This document shows positions 1-12,851 of a stretch of DNA of 64,000 nucleotides, one piece after another. The stretch is from Aquatica leii (lineage: Eukaryota > Arthropoda > Insecta > Coleoptera > Lampyridae), in assembly GCA_035610365.1 (NCBI GenBank), contig CM069432.1:72172520-72236519 (forward strand), in the 5' to 3' direction. A program made the position numbers and the translations under genes. Under the pieces are notes generated by a model that did not search any database, was not told where the DNA came from, and saw nothing but the letters and a program-made list of their open reading frames with translations. Numbering within the stretch: the first letter of the stretch is position 1; every line of letters begins with the position of its first letter.

Positions 1-2
1 AG

Positions 3-914
3 TCATCATTCAAGATGGTAGACCTTGGTCAAGTTAGCAACATCCTTGGAATCACTGTACAACGAGAAGGAGCTACAGGAAGTATTCATCTTTCACAGAA
101 AAGGTATGTTGAGGAATTAGTTGAAAAGTTCAATATGGAAACTACAAAGACAGTGTCCACTCCGATCGAACCTAACTTGAAAATTTCAAAAGAAGAATGT
201 CCAAGAACAGAAGAAGAAAGGCACGAGATGAAGAACAGACCGTACAAAGAAATTATTGGAGGTCTGATTTATTTAGCTAATGCAACTCGTCCAGATATAG
301 CGTTTGCAGCCAGTACATTAAGTCGTTTTTGTTCCGATCCAGAAAAAAGTCATTGGGTTACTGCGAAACGTGTATTGAGATATTTAAAAGCTACATCTCA
401 TTATGGCATTACGTATGTTAAAAATGAAGAAACCCTCATGGCATACTCAGACTCGGATTGGGCTGGCGACATAGATGATCGAAAATCATGTACGGGTAAT
501 GTCCTAATCCTGGCTGGAGGTCCAATTAGTTGGAAATCGAAAAAGCAATCTTCAGTGGCATTATCAACAATGGATGCGAAATACGCGGCGCTTTCAGAAA
601 TTTTTCGTGAAGTTGTTTATGTTAGTAGACTGTTAACTCATATGAGTTTTTATAAATATGCAAAACCACCAGTGAACGTCTTTTGCAACAATCAAAGCGC
701 AATTGAATTGTCAAAAAATGCTGTGTTTCACAAACGAAGTAAGCATATAGATATACGTTTTCACCTTACTCGTGAATTAGTAGAAAATAAATATATCATC
801 ATTAACTATGTACAAACGAATTATATGCTTGCTGACATTTTAACGAAATCTTTAACTAAATGTAAACACGATAAATGTGTAGAGATGTTAAACTTAAATG
901 GATCATGTAATTAA
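3..914 (+). CDS. Ty1/copia Pol C-terminus (end of RT plus RNase H), 5' truncated by the window edge
   Basis: This is the C-terminal part of a copia retrotransposon polyprotein. The frame is open from the first bases, so the gene starts upstream of the window; the ATG at 15 is internal. The residues FKMVDLG and NILGI mark the end of the reverse transcriptase, followed by the copia connection region (YKEIIGGLIYLANATRPDI, then AKRVLRYLKAT) and the RNase H domain with YSDSDWAGD. The frame stays open for about 300 codons to the TAA at 912-914. Two RNase H sites differ from the usual family motifs: the copia DNQSAI reads NNQSAI, and the usual (T)EAEY reads MDAKY. An uninterrupted frame suggests a fairly young copy, but RNase H activity is doubtful. 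A probable LTR follows 28 bp downstream. Confidence 0.93.
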   Translation, partial: SSFKMVDLGQVSNILGITVQREGATGSIHLSQKRYVEELVEKFNMETTKTVSTPIEPNLKISKEECPRTEEERHEMKNRPYKEIIGGLIYLANATRPDIAFAASTLSRFCSDPEKSHWVTAKRVLRYLKATSHYGITYVKNEETLMAYSDSDWAGDIDDRKSCTGNVLILAGGPISWKSKKQSSVALSTMDAKYAALSEIFREVVYVSRLLTHMSFYKYAKPPVNVFCNNQSAIELSKNAVFHKRSKHIDIRFHLTRELVENKYIIINYVQTNYMLADILTKSLTKCKHDKCVEMLNLNGSCN

Positions 915-942
915 TATGTAGGACACATATCGATAGGAGGAG

Positions 943-1222
943 TGTTGGAAATAAGTTAATCGAAACGTGCCCGCCGTTAAAAAAATATATATATATATAC
1001 ATATATATGTACGTTGTTAATACATGCGTGAATACAGCGAGTAGTAATAAAGAGCGTTAAGCGCGGATAAGTCGCATGCCAGTTGTACTCGCGCATTTAT
1101 TTGTTTTAAATTGTAGTATTTCTTTTATTATAATAAACTTTGATTTCACTTCATTTTTCTGTCAATAATTAATAATGGTAATAAAGTATATTACCAGTTC
1201 AAAGTGCACAGTTTTTGTAACA
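943..1222 (+). repeat. Probable 3' LTR of the copia element
   Basis: A purine-rich tract (ATAGGAGGAG, about 933-942) lies just after the pol stop and is followed by TGTTGGAAATAAG, a typical copia LTR start (TG). An AT microsatellite at about 987-1010 lies inside. I place the end at ...TTTTTGTAACA (1222), which gives the expected CA end, but the partner 5' LTR is outside the window, so the right boundary is a guess. Confidence 0.5.
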
Positions 1223-4200
1223 AAACATATAAACAATAAAACACAGTGTTTGGAAAATTTGGCATCACAAACCATTTTGTCTCCAGTAATAAAATGGACA
1301 GACAATTATATTAACAAATTACATTAAACACTTTTTAGATATTTTGTAATTTAAATTTATTAGAGCAGTTTTGTAAATTAAATTGATTAATCTCAAGGTA
1401 TTACTGTAATAAGTTTTCCAAACTATTATCGTTTATTGTTACTTTTTATAATAAAGTAATAAAAACTAAAACATTTATGCAATTAATTTTTTTATTTAAT
1501 ATGTATTTTGTCTATTATACTTGTTTTTTTAATGATAATAATTTAGTTATTAATATAATTATTTTTATTTCTGTATGTTTTTTGTGCTGCATTAATTTTA
1601 TGACGTTTAATAACACAAATGTTAACTTAAATGTAATAAAGTTTTAAAATAATAATTATACGTTTGAATAAAATATAAAAAAATTAATCAACGTTTGTTA
1701 TCATCAACTCGTCTTCATAAAGAATAGAAACCTGCGTGATTTACTATAGAAATTAATTTTCTCTAAGACTCAACTTATTAAACAGTCAGTAACCCCTAAG
1801 GAACGCAATTCAGTTTATATTGCAAAGTTTTTTGGCATACATAATTAATTTCTTGAGCGAAGCAAACTTATTTAGTACGATGCATGTTTATAATAAAGTG
1901 TTAATTTGAATGTGATCGATGGAGCATGCCAATTATAATTTAATTTTCATAATGTTTAAAACTTACAAATATTTGCGGGGTTCTTGATTATTAGTGTTAC
2001 AGAAAGTTCTTTATTTAAAATATGTATAATTTCTAACAATGTATTATTATTTTGTTTATACACACATACAATATTAATTTATTTTAAAATTTTATTATGT
2101 ATTTTGCTTCTAGCAATTTTAAAGTATACATACAGTGCATTTTTTTATCAAATTGTAATTAAAATTTAACTTAGTACTATAATTGTAATTACTTGTTAGT
2201 ATAAATTTTAGAATTAAAATCAATGCTGTTTAAAAAAAAATCACAAATTTTATAATTTCATTTCTAATCTATAACGTATTAAAATGTTTTTGCAAAACTA
2301 AATTGTGGATTTGGTTCTTATTTGTTAATTTTTGTGATAGTATTATTTAAAACACCAATTATTTTAGAAGTGCTCAATTGTGGAATTAATTACGTCGTTG
2401 GTAATTTCATAAATGTATTAGATTAGTTCAAAGTTTTTTGCTTTAAATCCGTACTACATATTATACACATCTACATGAGATAACTTATTAGTTTTGAATG
2501 TTACTTGAATCAAAGCAGTCAGTGCGCTATAGCCGCGTGTCGTTAATTTCCTTTTCAGTTGATACTTTATAAAAATTGCTTTAATGCAAAGTACGGCTTT
2601 GACTTGAAGAACCTGGTTAATTAAATTACAATTTTTATAAACCAAAAATGAAAATTTAATTTTACTAATTTAATTTATTCATTATTAATTTTTAGTTAAG
2701 TAATATATAAAACAATTCTAAAGTTACATTTTAAAAGTTTAGGAATTACAGACACTTTGCATAATAAACTAGCGCTATGTTAGATTTCTTAGAAAACGTC
2801 TTTATAATTTAATTACAAGAATTTACTAGTACCTAATTACATATTTTTTAATTTTTTGCAATAACTATTATTAGTAAAATTAAACTGATAATTAATATAG
2901 TAAAATTACTTCAGTCAGTGATTATTAGTTTATTTTCTTTTTGTCTTAAATTCAAATGTAACTTTTTTACTACTAGAACTCGTTTAGTTTGTCCGGTAAG
3001 CACAAAACTTTAGAAAATGTGTCTGTTGTTTTAAAACTTATGAACTAAGACGAGGTAATTACTTAGGAGTTTCAACAAAACTTTTTAAACATTTATGTGT
3101 TTAATTTGGGCTAGTTTACTAAAATCATTTGTATCTATGTTTAGTTTATGTTCATCAGTTCTAGAAATTTAAGCTGTATACTAATAATTATGTTATAATT
3201 TAACTACAACAGCTGTAAGGCCTCTATTTGTAAGTAACATTTTATTAATTAGATTAATATGGATATGTCAGATTAGAAATTTTAGTTTCTTATCAAAATA
3301 AATAATTACCTATAAAACAAGTTGAATTTTTTACATATAGTTTAATATTAATAATTATATTATATTTTATTATTTAATGTCAACCAATATTAAATGTTTT
3401 AAAAAATAATTCTAAGATCAAATTAATTAATACGGTAATTTATTTAATTTACTTTAGTTAAATTAGGTATTGCAAATCAACGAAGTCATTTTGCAACATT
3501 TGAGTTACATATTTTGAAATCAACGTATTTATGTAGAGATTAACAGATTAAACAAGAATAATATCTGCTGTAGTACTCTAAGTGTAGTGCTTTCATCTAA
3601 TAATGTTAAAAGTTTTAATTATAAACTTAAAAGTTAAAATCTGTTGGGAATAGTCTAACAGAATTATGTGTAAGGTACAATATTTTATGAAAACTTTGTT
3701 AATTTGTACTGGTATGTGTTAAAAGTGGTAAATATAGAGTTGCTTTAATATTATTTTATTATTTATTAAACATTTTTTTTGCAAAGCACAAGTGAATAAC
3801 TTAAGCATATAACTAAAAAGTTTATTAATGTGATATAAACGTAAATACATTTTATTTTGCAAACAATATTTATTTTTATTATCATTATTACTGTAGAACA
3901 GTATTATTTAATTCACACATTCAAACAAATCAAGTATAATATAAAAACCTACACGATAACTTTTGTAGCGTCTGGAAATGAAGCAAGTTATTGAACGTTT
4001 AGGTAATAATCATGACTATGACTTGTTTAAATACAAATTTATAAAAGTAATAGATTAAATGCTACAAAAAGTAAAAAAAAATACCATATATAAAATAAAT
4101 CGCATAACCACATTTGTTAACATTTTATTTCTTAAGAATATAATCATTTTAGCAAACTCATTTTTTTTTACTTACATAGTAGATATGGCCGAGCGTTGCA

Positions 4201-6250
4201 TGTGAGTGAGTTATGCTATGATACTTTCGACAAGCGTAACGTACATTACTTTTTGTGTTGCTTGATGTAAAATTACATTTTTTTTAAATAAAAGAAGTCA
4301 CCAGAAATATAATGTTGGTACTACATTTGTTACTAAGTCTGTCAAATTTGACATTAACTTTAACATTGTTTTGTTAAATTTTAACTGAATATGAAGATAT
4401 TTAAATGACTTTTCACCCGTCGTATAATCGTTCTAATATAATACTTGACTTTGAACAATTAGTTTTATGTAGATTTCTCGTTTTCATTTGGCACACAAGA
4501 GTTTTTTTTGATCATTAGGTAACCTCACTAACAAACGAATATTGATGTTTGCGATGTTGGCAGCACAAAAACATAATTATTTATGTAATTGCAGAACAAT
4601 ACCATTGTAAATTTAGTGTAGATTACAGTTGATTTTTAAAAATTCATAGAAAATTACATTTTTGTATCAGAAACGTAATACGAATTTTTGTTCAATGTGT
4701 CTTGTAACAGAAGTTTGTTTTATAAAATTACTTGTCATCACCGCTTATTAATTTATAAAATAATTCCGACATGCATTAAGTCGTCATCTGAGCGTCTGTG
4801 TGTGATAAATACAAAATTGAAACGCGTTCGCAATTTGTTAACCTTAAACAATAAGATGTAATTGCGTTTAGCGGCGTTTCAATTTTCAATAAGTTGTTGA
4901 ATGTATTTGCTATGGTAATAGAAAATGATGAGTTGTCATGCGGTTATAATTTTCATTCCTTTGCTGTATTTACTATAGCTAAATTACAAACAGTGTAAAT
5001 ATTATTTGACGTGAGACTAAAAAGTATATGTTATTATTTTCAACAGAATTGCATATAATTATATTTACTAATATAATGGTTTTAATAATTAAAAAAAAAC
5101 TTTTTGTTTTAAATGTTTATTAATTTGTATTGTTATTTGTCCAATTACTTTTGGCTTATAAATAACACAGAATAGGAATACAGTACAAAGTCGTGATACA
5201 TTCATAAGTGTAGATAACATAATAACTTATTCTTTATTTTCTATTTGTATAATTTTTATTTTTCACTAACTTTAAAAAATAACAACAGTATTATAGTAAT
5301 CGCCTAGAAATAACCAGACATGTAACGTAAAAAACATTATTAAATTAACTATTTAAAACTGTTAAAAAAGGTTTGTGATAGGCAATTCAAGTTATGCGAA
5401 AGGCCAACTCGTAACAAAAATTTGAACTAGAGTTTTTGTTTGATTTTGAATTATTTGTGTGTTGTTAAGGTTATTTCGAAAACACTGTACATAATAAACA
5501 AATAAGAAAGTGAAGAACTTGTTAGTTAAAATCAGCAGTATTCATCATGCACTTGCCTTGTTTCATTCAATTAAAATTACAACTGAAATAGCAAGTAAAA
5601 CATTTCAAAATAAATGTGTTGAGAATCGTTCTATAACAAAACAAAAAATTAATAAATTATCAAATCCGACATAAGCAATTTGCAATGAAAAAATAACCTA
5701 CATGCAAAATCAAATTAATGTTGCTCAAGATTTAACTGCATTATTACTATATTAGGAATAATATCGGAAAACACCAAGCTGCGCGAGAAATGTGACGTCA
5801 GAGTGTAAAACCCAACGTAAAAATATAAGTTTTCAAAAAGTTTAAAAAAATCATTTTTCAGTTTTATTTCTTAGTTAGTTATGTTTCTGTTATTTTTAAG
5901 TTTAATTTGAAAACTGTAAAACTATATATTTTTTTAAATTGTAACATAAAAGTCAGGTTATGTTATTCTATACTTATTTGTTAAACTTTAAGTAGTTTTA
6001 ATTACAACGTTCAAGTTGATTAAACAAACTTAGAATTCATTTTTCAATATTTCATTAAAACGATTTGTGAATAGTAATATTACGAAAAAACAGATTAGTT
6101 TATTTAAATAGTAATTAATATTGAACAGCTTAAGATTTGTCAGTACAACATAACTACAGTTAGTTTAATATCTTAAGAATATAGAATTCATTATTTCAGT
6201 TACATAAATTAGAAAATACATATTCTAAGCAGTTACGTAAGTAAGATTCA
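1223..6250. other. AT-rich intergenic or intronic DNA, no gene recognised
   Basis: About 5 kb of very AT-rich sequence. The short open frames here (for example near 1984-2169 and 2454-2645) show no recognisable domain and look like chance frames. The only structure I noticed is the inverted repeat at 4813-4886. Confidence 0.6.
4813..4886. repeat. Short imperfect inverted repeat (possible hairpin)
   Basis: AAAATTGAAACGC at 4813-4825 is matched exactly by its reverse complement at 4874-4886. The inner parts (CGCAATT and AATTGCG) also pair imperfectly. It could be a tiny MITE-like hairpin; no target duplication is visible. Confidence 0.45.
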
Positions 6251-6391
6251 TTAGCACCCAAAATCAAATGTACAGTCGAGGTCTTCTTCGGAAGTATCAC
6301 CAGCTACGTGTACTATAAACTTTTCATATTCAGTATCCACATGTTTCTTTTCCATGTAATCCTCTGCAATTTCTTTTACGTAGAAATGCAT
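6251..6391 (-). CDS. Unassigned short ORF (about 46 codons from its Met), possible terminal exon or element fragment
   Basis: On the minus strand there is a clean open frame from a TAA at 6419-6421 down to a TAA at 6251-6253, with an ATG at 6389-6391. The predicted C-terminus is acidic (GDTSEEDLDCTFDFGC) and the amino-acid composition is protein-like, unlike the K/N/I/F-rich chance frames nearby. A CTACAG lies just upstream at the level of an acceptor site, but it lacks a pyrimidine tract. I do not recognise the protein. It sits only about 75 bp from the left end of the piggyBac element, so it could be a host exon fragment or part of an older mobile element. Confidence 0.3.
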   Translation of the reverse strand: MHFYVKEIAEDYMEKKHVDTEYEKFIVHVAGDTSEEDLDCTFDFGC

Positions 6392-6464
6392 TGAACCAAT
6401 ACTGTAGTTTGGTTTGTTTTATTAAGTTATATAATTATGGTTTCTGGTGAATTTTAATTACCTT

Positions 6465-8682
6465 TTAACCCTTCGTTAGGCGCGCTAAATTTTGTTACAC
6501 GCATAGTCGCGTGGGTGACATATGTCACCCATTGTTTAACTATTTAAAAATTGGTAAAAATACAACATTTTTATTAAGTTTATTCTAAATGACACTGAAA
6601 TTGAATAAATAAAAATACAAATAAAATTAAAAAATTTTATTCTTCGTAAAGTAAGTACTTAAATCTAGTTTTCAAAACAATTTATGTATATTTCACGCAG
6701 ATGCTCTCCACAGGTCCACTGTTGACATTTGAAACACCATTTTATGGTGCTTTTGTCTCTTTGACGTCCACATTGGTAACAACGTCCATGTTATCCATTT
6801 CGATGAGCAACCTTTCCTTCAACTTCTTCTTCACCAAGTAGCAATTTTGCCCGTCTGCGTAGTTCTCTGGGAATTGATATAATATTCGATCTTCGTTCCA
6901 TTTGTGGCTTAATCAATTGCCAACTTACATTTTGCAGAAAGTCTACTCTTTTTATTGTTTTGTTACTGTTATGAGAGTTATAAATGCATGCTGCGTTAAT
7001 TCCTATTATATTCAATAGGTCAAAAAAGAGCACCATAGGCCAGCGTCTCGTAGTTCGTGATACATTGTAATTTCCACACAGCTGATCAACTAGATCTACT
7101 CCATTTTTTGTATATTATAAAATGTTATAATCTCCGGTTTATTTTGTTCATTAGTTGAGTGATCAATTGAAGCATCGTGGTGCATAGTTGATAATACTAA
7201 CACCACCTTACCCTTTTTGGGGCAATATGAAACTAAAGTAGTGTCTTTTTGGAATCCAAAAACTGAAGAAGCTGGAATCTTCTTTTTATCTGCTAAAAAT
7301 TCTTTTGGCAATTCACGTTTATTTTTTCTCATAGTACCCACGTATGTTAGCTTTTTGTTATTTAGAAGTGTTGTAACCAGAGAAAAACTGGTAAACCAGT
7401 TATCGCCTGTAATATTTCTGTTGCTTCCTTGAACGGGCTCCACCATACGTAAAACGATTTCTTTAGCGGAGTTACTCACTTGGAATGGACCATCCGGTTG
7501 CCTTCCAACATAAGGCTCTAAGTTAATGGTATAAGCAGTCTTAGAGTCCACCAAAGCAAAAACCTTTACTCCATACCTTGCTGGCTTTGTTGGCATGTAC
7601 TGTTTAAAGTTGCACCTGCCTCTAAATGCCACTAACTGCTCATCAATAGTAAGATACTCACTAGGAGAGTAATACTTTTGAAAGTTGTTGACTATGAGTT
7701 CGAATACTTCCCTAATTGGTGCAAGTTTATCAATGGCTTTGCGAGTTTATCTATCTTGTATATCGTCAAAACGTAAACATCTCAAAATAAATCTGAAGCG
7801 TTTCTCGCTTATAGTCAAGTAACAGGATTCTTAACCATTACCTTTTGAATTATCCCATAAATAGCGTGAATTTTTTCTTGAATTTCCTAGAGATCCTATC
7901 AGGTACAGCAATCCAATAAATCCTTTAATTTCAATTATTCTGTAGGTCTAGCATCACGATCGCGTTCAAATTTACTACGGATACTTTCAATGTAAACATT
8001 AGTAGAATGACAAATTACACGTAAAATAGTGTCATCTAAAAACAAATTCATAATGTCAATATCAGTTTTTGTTTCACGGGCATTATTGATTGGACCAGGA
8101 CGGTGCGTTATGAAGTTGTGTGCTGTAGTTTGCACATTTTTAGAAGGATGTGATTTACACCACTTTGTTAGACCATCTTTTCCTACGTAAAAGCTTTGTC
8201 CTTGATTGGAGTCATTTCTGTCTTTTGTAGGTTCTTCCACATCCTCTGTTTTACTTGCTTCCTGTTCTGAGTCCGTTATAAGTATATGAATTGTAAATTA
8301 ATTGGAAATTTACCAAAAATCATGTACACATACACGAAAAAAAAAACTTACCAGCACTATAAAGTAACGCAGATAAGCGCACGGGTGACAATTGTCCCCC
8401 AGGTAAAATAATGTATTTATAAACTTTAAATTATAATCACAAACACACTACCAATCGCAGAGATGCTCCCTCATACAATGCTGGAAAGGTACTGAAAGCG
8501 GCGGCTGCCTAAATGTAACGGTTCTGATTTTGAATCGTAGATTGTGCGCGTGGGTGACCATGGTTTTTAACATATTTAATTTTTTAACTTGGATAAAAAT
8601 ATAACCCCGATGAAATTAACGTTTTACTACGTAAGCTAGCTATGGTGTAACGACGCAAAATTTAAAGATGCCACAGATTCAA
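6465..8682 (-). mobile_element. piggyBac-type DNA transposon, degraded
   Basis: The left end is TTAA (6465-6468) followed by CCCTTCGTTAGGCGCGC, which fits the piggyBac rule of a TTAA target and a CCC terminus. The subterminal palindrome GGGTGACATATGTCACCC lies at 6513-6530, and a related near-palindrome GGGTGACAATTGTCCCC lies near the other end at 8383-8399. The right end is less certain: 8640-8670 (GCTATGGTGTAACG... AAAATTTA) resembles the reverse complement of the left end (ACTATGCGTGTAAC... AAAATTTAG), but the terminal bases are decayed. The transposase lies between, on the minus strand. Confidence 0.7.
6665..8290 (-). pseudogene. piggyBac transposase (DDE_Tnp_1_7), broken
   Basis: The reading order on the minus strand is piggyBac throughout. 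An acidic N-terminus runs into HNFITHRPGPINNAR (about 8080-8130), then FIGLLYLIGSLGNSRKNSR (about 7865-7920), YLTIDEQLVAFRGRC with the first catalytic Asp (about 7610-7655), GDNWFTSF with the second (about 7375-7400), and GVDLVDQ with the third (about 7080-7105). The Cys-rich C-terminal domain follows (RCYQCGRQ... CFKC... CGEH, 6665-6790). All three Asp codons survive, but the gene is dead. It has in-frame TAA codons at 7831-7833, 7747-7749 and 6791-6793, and frame changes near 7935 and 7100-7110. Its length and order otherwise match a full transposase. Confidence 0.9.
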
Positions 8683-8729
8683 GTAATAAATATTCTAGCA
8701 AATTACAAAACTACAACAAAATAATAAAT

Positions 8730-9650
8730 TATGTCAAAAAAATTAAAAAAAAAACATTTTTAAAACAATCAATACAGAAACGCGGATTAGTAAACGATCT
8801 TGAAACCATAATACAATTCATTATAGGAAACGCTAATGATGGCGAGCAAATTAGAAAATCTCTTGAAAGAATAAAGAAAAATCAGTACAGCTTAGTACAT
8901 CAAATTATCAATCAATACTTAGTCAATAACAAAATAATTCAAAAGTTTAATAAAACTGTACAAAACATAAAACATAACGAACGGTTAATCTCACAAAAAA
9001 TCGAATATTTAGAATCAGCAATGAAGATCCTTAACTAATCAAAACGTTTTAACCACAAAAGATATCCTACATTAGATTATTTACTTACTTTATGTTATAC
9101 TTAATATATTACAAGATACTGCAAACTCATTAACATTTTGCCGATTCAATATCTTACAACCCAACATAACACAAATTCACAATTATTAAAAGAACCAGAA
9201 TAATTAATTATGTATTATCCAAAAAAATTTCCTATTAAAATTTTATTAGAAACGATGCAATACTATAAGGCACTAATACGACCCATTTGTTATTTAAAAA
9301 TCCTGAAATTTCAATTCCCGCAATTAATTATCAAACAGTTATACCTATATCGCATGTGCGCTTAAATCTGAACCTGTCGTTATTTCACTTTCTGATACCT
9401 ATGAAGTTATCGATAAATTATACTTATATCCAAAACAAAACCAAAATACCACCTGTATTGTGGATATCCTAACACCCGGATTAAAGAATGCTTATACGCA
9501 CTATTACAAAAAAAAATCCGATAGTGGAGTTTATCCCCAAAATAAACCAATATCTCGGATGTTTTCTGAAACCAGTTACTATGAAATCAAATTGTTCCAA
9601 AATTATGACAACACGAGAAATCGACGCAGTACATTAATTTAACCACAATC
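8730..9650 (+). pseudogene. env: Errantivirus-like env (Baculo_F-type fusion glycoprotein) remnant
   Basis: An open stretch from about 8730 to the TAA at 9036-9038 matches the errantivirus Env / baculovirus F-like family: KRGLVNDL (the region after the cleavage site), then ANDGE, followed by a helical, Asn/Gln-rich heptad region. Beyond the stop, other frames continue in family order: DTANSLTFCR (about 9115-9145), KNPEISIPAINYQT (about 9297-9340), and CIVDILTPGLKNAY (about 9450-9495). The gene is therefore cut by at least one stop and several frame changes. No receptor-binding N-terminal subunit is recognisable; that side abuts the piggyBac remnant. This is an old, inactive insect endogenous retrovirus copy. 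The assignment rests on motif memory, not on a search. Confidence 0.7.
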
Positions 9651-9741
9651 CAAATTGTAATTATTTCATTCAAACAAAACTATCTATTTTCAATGACGAC
9701 GCCGTTGGACATCTTCTGGGTATCGAACCGTAACCGTTGTA

Positions 9742-9768
9742 ATTATTACGTATTTTATACGTAATAAT
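9742..9768. repeat. Perfect 12-bp stem with 3-nt loop
   Basis: ATTATTACGTAT at 9742-9753 is followed by TTT and its exact reverse complement at 9757-9768. It lies just after the env remnant and before the possible LTR; its function is unknown. Confidence 0.6.
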
Positions 9769-9857
9769 AGAGTTTTAACACCGGCATCAACTGGAGAAGG
9801 AACAAACCCTGATGATGCAATTTAATCTCAGCCGACCTTCGATCTTCAGGCCGGAGG

Positions 9858-10125
9858 AGTTATCTGACATTACAGTTAATCCCCTGTAAACTGCCTAATA
9901 AACATCACTTGTAGCTTAGATAATATTTCCGCATTTTTCTTATTATTTCAGTTATGCGACGTTATAATTAATTACATGTAAACTACTTATTAAACAACTT
10001 AGATAAGGTTTATACGTTTTTATTATTATTGTAATTCACCTTATGTACTAGTATCAAGTAACATTGTATTTTCAGAATAAACGCTTTCTTAATGTTTTAT
10101 TATTTTTAAAAACCTGTATTGGGAA
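9858..10125 (+). repeat. Possible errantivirus LTR remnant
   Basis: A purine tract (GGCCGGAGG, 9849-9857) is followed by AGTTATCTGACATTACAG. Errantivirus LTRs often begin with AGT. A polyadenylation-like AATAAA lies at about 10076-10081. No second LTR is in the window, so both the identity and the right edge are tentative. Confidence 0.35.
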
Positions 10126-12848
10126 ACACCAAACATAAGTAGTATGTTTTATTTTAAACTTGTCTTGATATATATTTACGAATAATTGTATATTTACTCT
10201 CTTATTTTAACATAACCTTTTAATAAATAACAAAAAAATCATAAAATTCAACTCACAATGATAAACATATATTTACGACTTGAATATTTTATATAATAAA
10301 TGTACGGTTAAACAACTACATTACTAACATGTTTTTGTTTTTTTTAGTTTTGATCTCTGACTTGTTGAATACTTGACTTAAACTTTTTTTTACGATTTTA
10401 CGATAACCTTAAGGACGTTAATGCACTACGTTGAAGTCAAATGAGTATTAACTTTGGATTTTTTTTTTAATATACATATATTATGTTTTCTTATTGCTTC
10501 CAAATATTTTTTAGTAATTTATTGTGAAATATTACTAAATATAATTAAGTTATTAATTTGACGTTATTTTCATTGTTTATTAAACTTGACAACGCTCTTT
10601 AGTAATTAAATTAATTAATAATTATTTTAACGTTCATCAGTACAATTTTTTAATGCAACTACATACACTGCATAGTTTCAAGACAAAAAAAATATTTAAT
10701 ATGGTTTATACTTTAATAATATAGATATTATAATTTTAAACACAGAAATTAATGCTTTCTCGTATCGTAGCAGTTTAATTTTCAATCATTAATTACGTTT
10801 GGAAATAATCGATGAAGGATTTTTAATTTTTGAGGAAGGATAACTACATAACTGAAATTGTCAATTAAAAAAAAATGTATCTACTACCAAGTTTTACGCA
10901 GGAACGTCCTTAATTAGTTGATTGAATTAAAAAAAAAAAGATTAAATTGCTAATTTAATTTTAAGTTATTGGTTAAAATCAGTTACAATTGGATAGCTTA
11001 ATAACCTTACATAAATTGTTTGACCAAACAATAGCATTGGAAATTTACGGTATAGTAGTAATACCTTTTTTTTAAATAAAACGTTAATTTTGTTAGTATT
11101 AGATAATAAGTAAAACATTTTTTTAATATACATTGTTATCTTGTTTACTACTACATAATGTAAAATTTAAAAAAATGTTTATTAAGACTAACTCACATTT
11201 AATTTAAAAAATGGATCCATCGAGTATGGTTGAAGTTTAATAAAATTAATTCACATTTATTTAATAAGTCTATAACTCATCTGCTCAGACAGAAATTACT
11301 ATAATAACATTCTAAAAAATATATGTTATGTTAAATTACTTTTAAATGACAAAAAAAATACGCAGTTACAATATATCTATACATAAATTTAAAAAAAAAT
11401 CCTTAAGAGCTATTTAAAGGAAAATTATAATAAAGGTGACAAAATGTTTAGAAACGTTAATTAAGTAAATTATATACATTTATTTAAAATTCGTACAATA
11501 CATTAATTTTGTATTATTTAAATTCATTTGGCATGTACTTTTATTTGATACAGCGACAGAAACTTAATTAATTAACTTTCTAATAATTAACAGCGTTTCT
11601 TCTTCAAAAGACAAATAATAAAAGAAGATTCAGCAGTCAACCAATCAAATCAAATTGAACTTTTTTTGTAAATATACATTTCTAATACTTTTAGGTTTTA
11701 TTTCAGATTATTTGAAAACCCTCATAGAAAAGTAAACGAAAAGCTAAAAACATTAGAGCTAACCATTTATTGTTGAACTCGAGTGAGTTCTTGAAATAGG
11801 ATTGTTGCGTTGAAAAATTACCTAATACGTCTTAACAAACTTTTTTGCTTGTTAATGTTTAACAGAAAATCAATAGTTTTTGAAAAGGATAAAAACACGT
11901 TCTATTCTTAAAAAGTATATAACAACTTAATGTTAATTTATTGATTTAAGATTATATATTGTAATAATATATTTTTTATTTTGTGTAATATATGATTGCA
12001 AGTAAACATTACTGATTAAACATATAGTATACTTATATGTACTTACTGTAAAACAAATAATTAAACAGTTAGTTTCATGTTTTATTAAATTAGCTTTTTA
12101 TGATTTTTTTTAAATGAATTGTATTTAAATGTATTATAGTTGTACAACTTTTATTTTTTTAGAATAAGTTTAAAACATTTTAAAAATAGTTCATTTAATA
12201 TATTTTAGTTTACTTTTATTTCTAACAAGTGATTTTTTAGTACATACACTCTCTAATAACTATTAAAATATTAAAAACCTAATTTAGATTCAGAAAATAT
12301 ATACTTAACCTTAAAAAATAAACAAGATTTGCACGCATTAAGCATTGCAATTATACCTTATTTCTAAATTTAAACTTAAATCAACTTAAATCGTAAAACC
12401 TATTTTGTATACTTAAGAGGTTACGTTAATATTAACTACAAGTATATTGCATGTAACTGAATGCTCTGTCCGCATTCATTGCAAAGATATGGTTCCGTTG
12501 AGTTGTTAAGATTGTTGTTTTGTAATAGCACTTGTGAAATTATAGCAGTAATGTACAATAGACATGCTAAAAGCTTAGTTTTGATGCATTGTTAAGTTTA
12601 CTTAATTGTATCGTGTAAATTGTAAAATGTAGTATGTTTATATATTCAAAAAAAATGTGTTTACGCAATTGATTCAAAATTGACTTTATTATTATTATTA
12701 AAATTACAATAAAGTAACGAACTGAGTCAGAGAAAATGTACGATTTAAAACACGATTATAAAGAAGGCATTAAAATTATTAGGCGTATTTAAAAAAAATA
12801 TTTAGATATTTGGGTAGTATATATAAATATTACAGTATGCTTAATTAC
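10126..12848. other. AT-rich DNA, nothing recognised
   Basis: No frame longer than 60 codons and no repeat structure that I could support. Confidence 0.6.
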
Positions 12849-12851
12849 TTA

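Noticed and set aside
1984-2169. 61-codon hydrophobic frame as a membrane peptide gene
   Set aside because: Composition is what AT-rich random DNA gives (I, L, F, Y, K); no start context or homology.
9805-9850. CTGATGATG ... near 9809 as another hammerhead core
   Set aside because: No GAAA box at the right distance and no stem II; it is more likely part of the env/LTR remnant.
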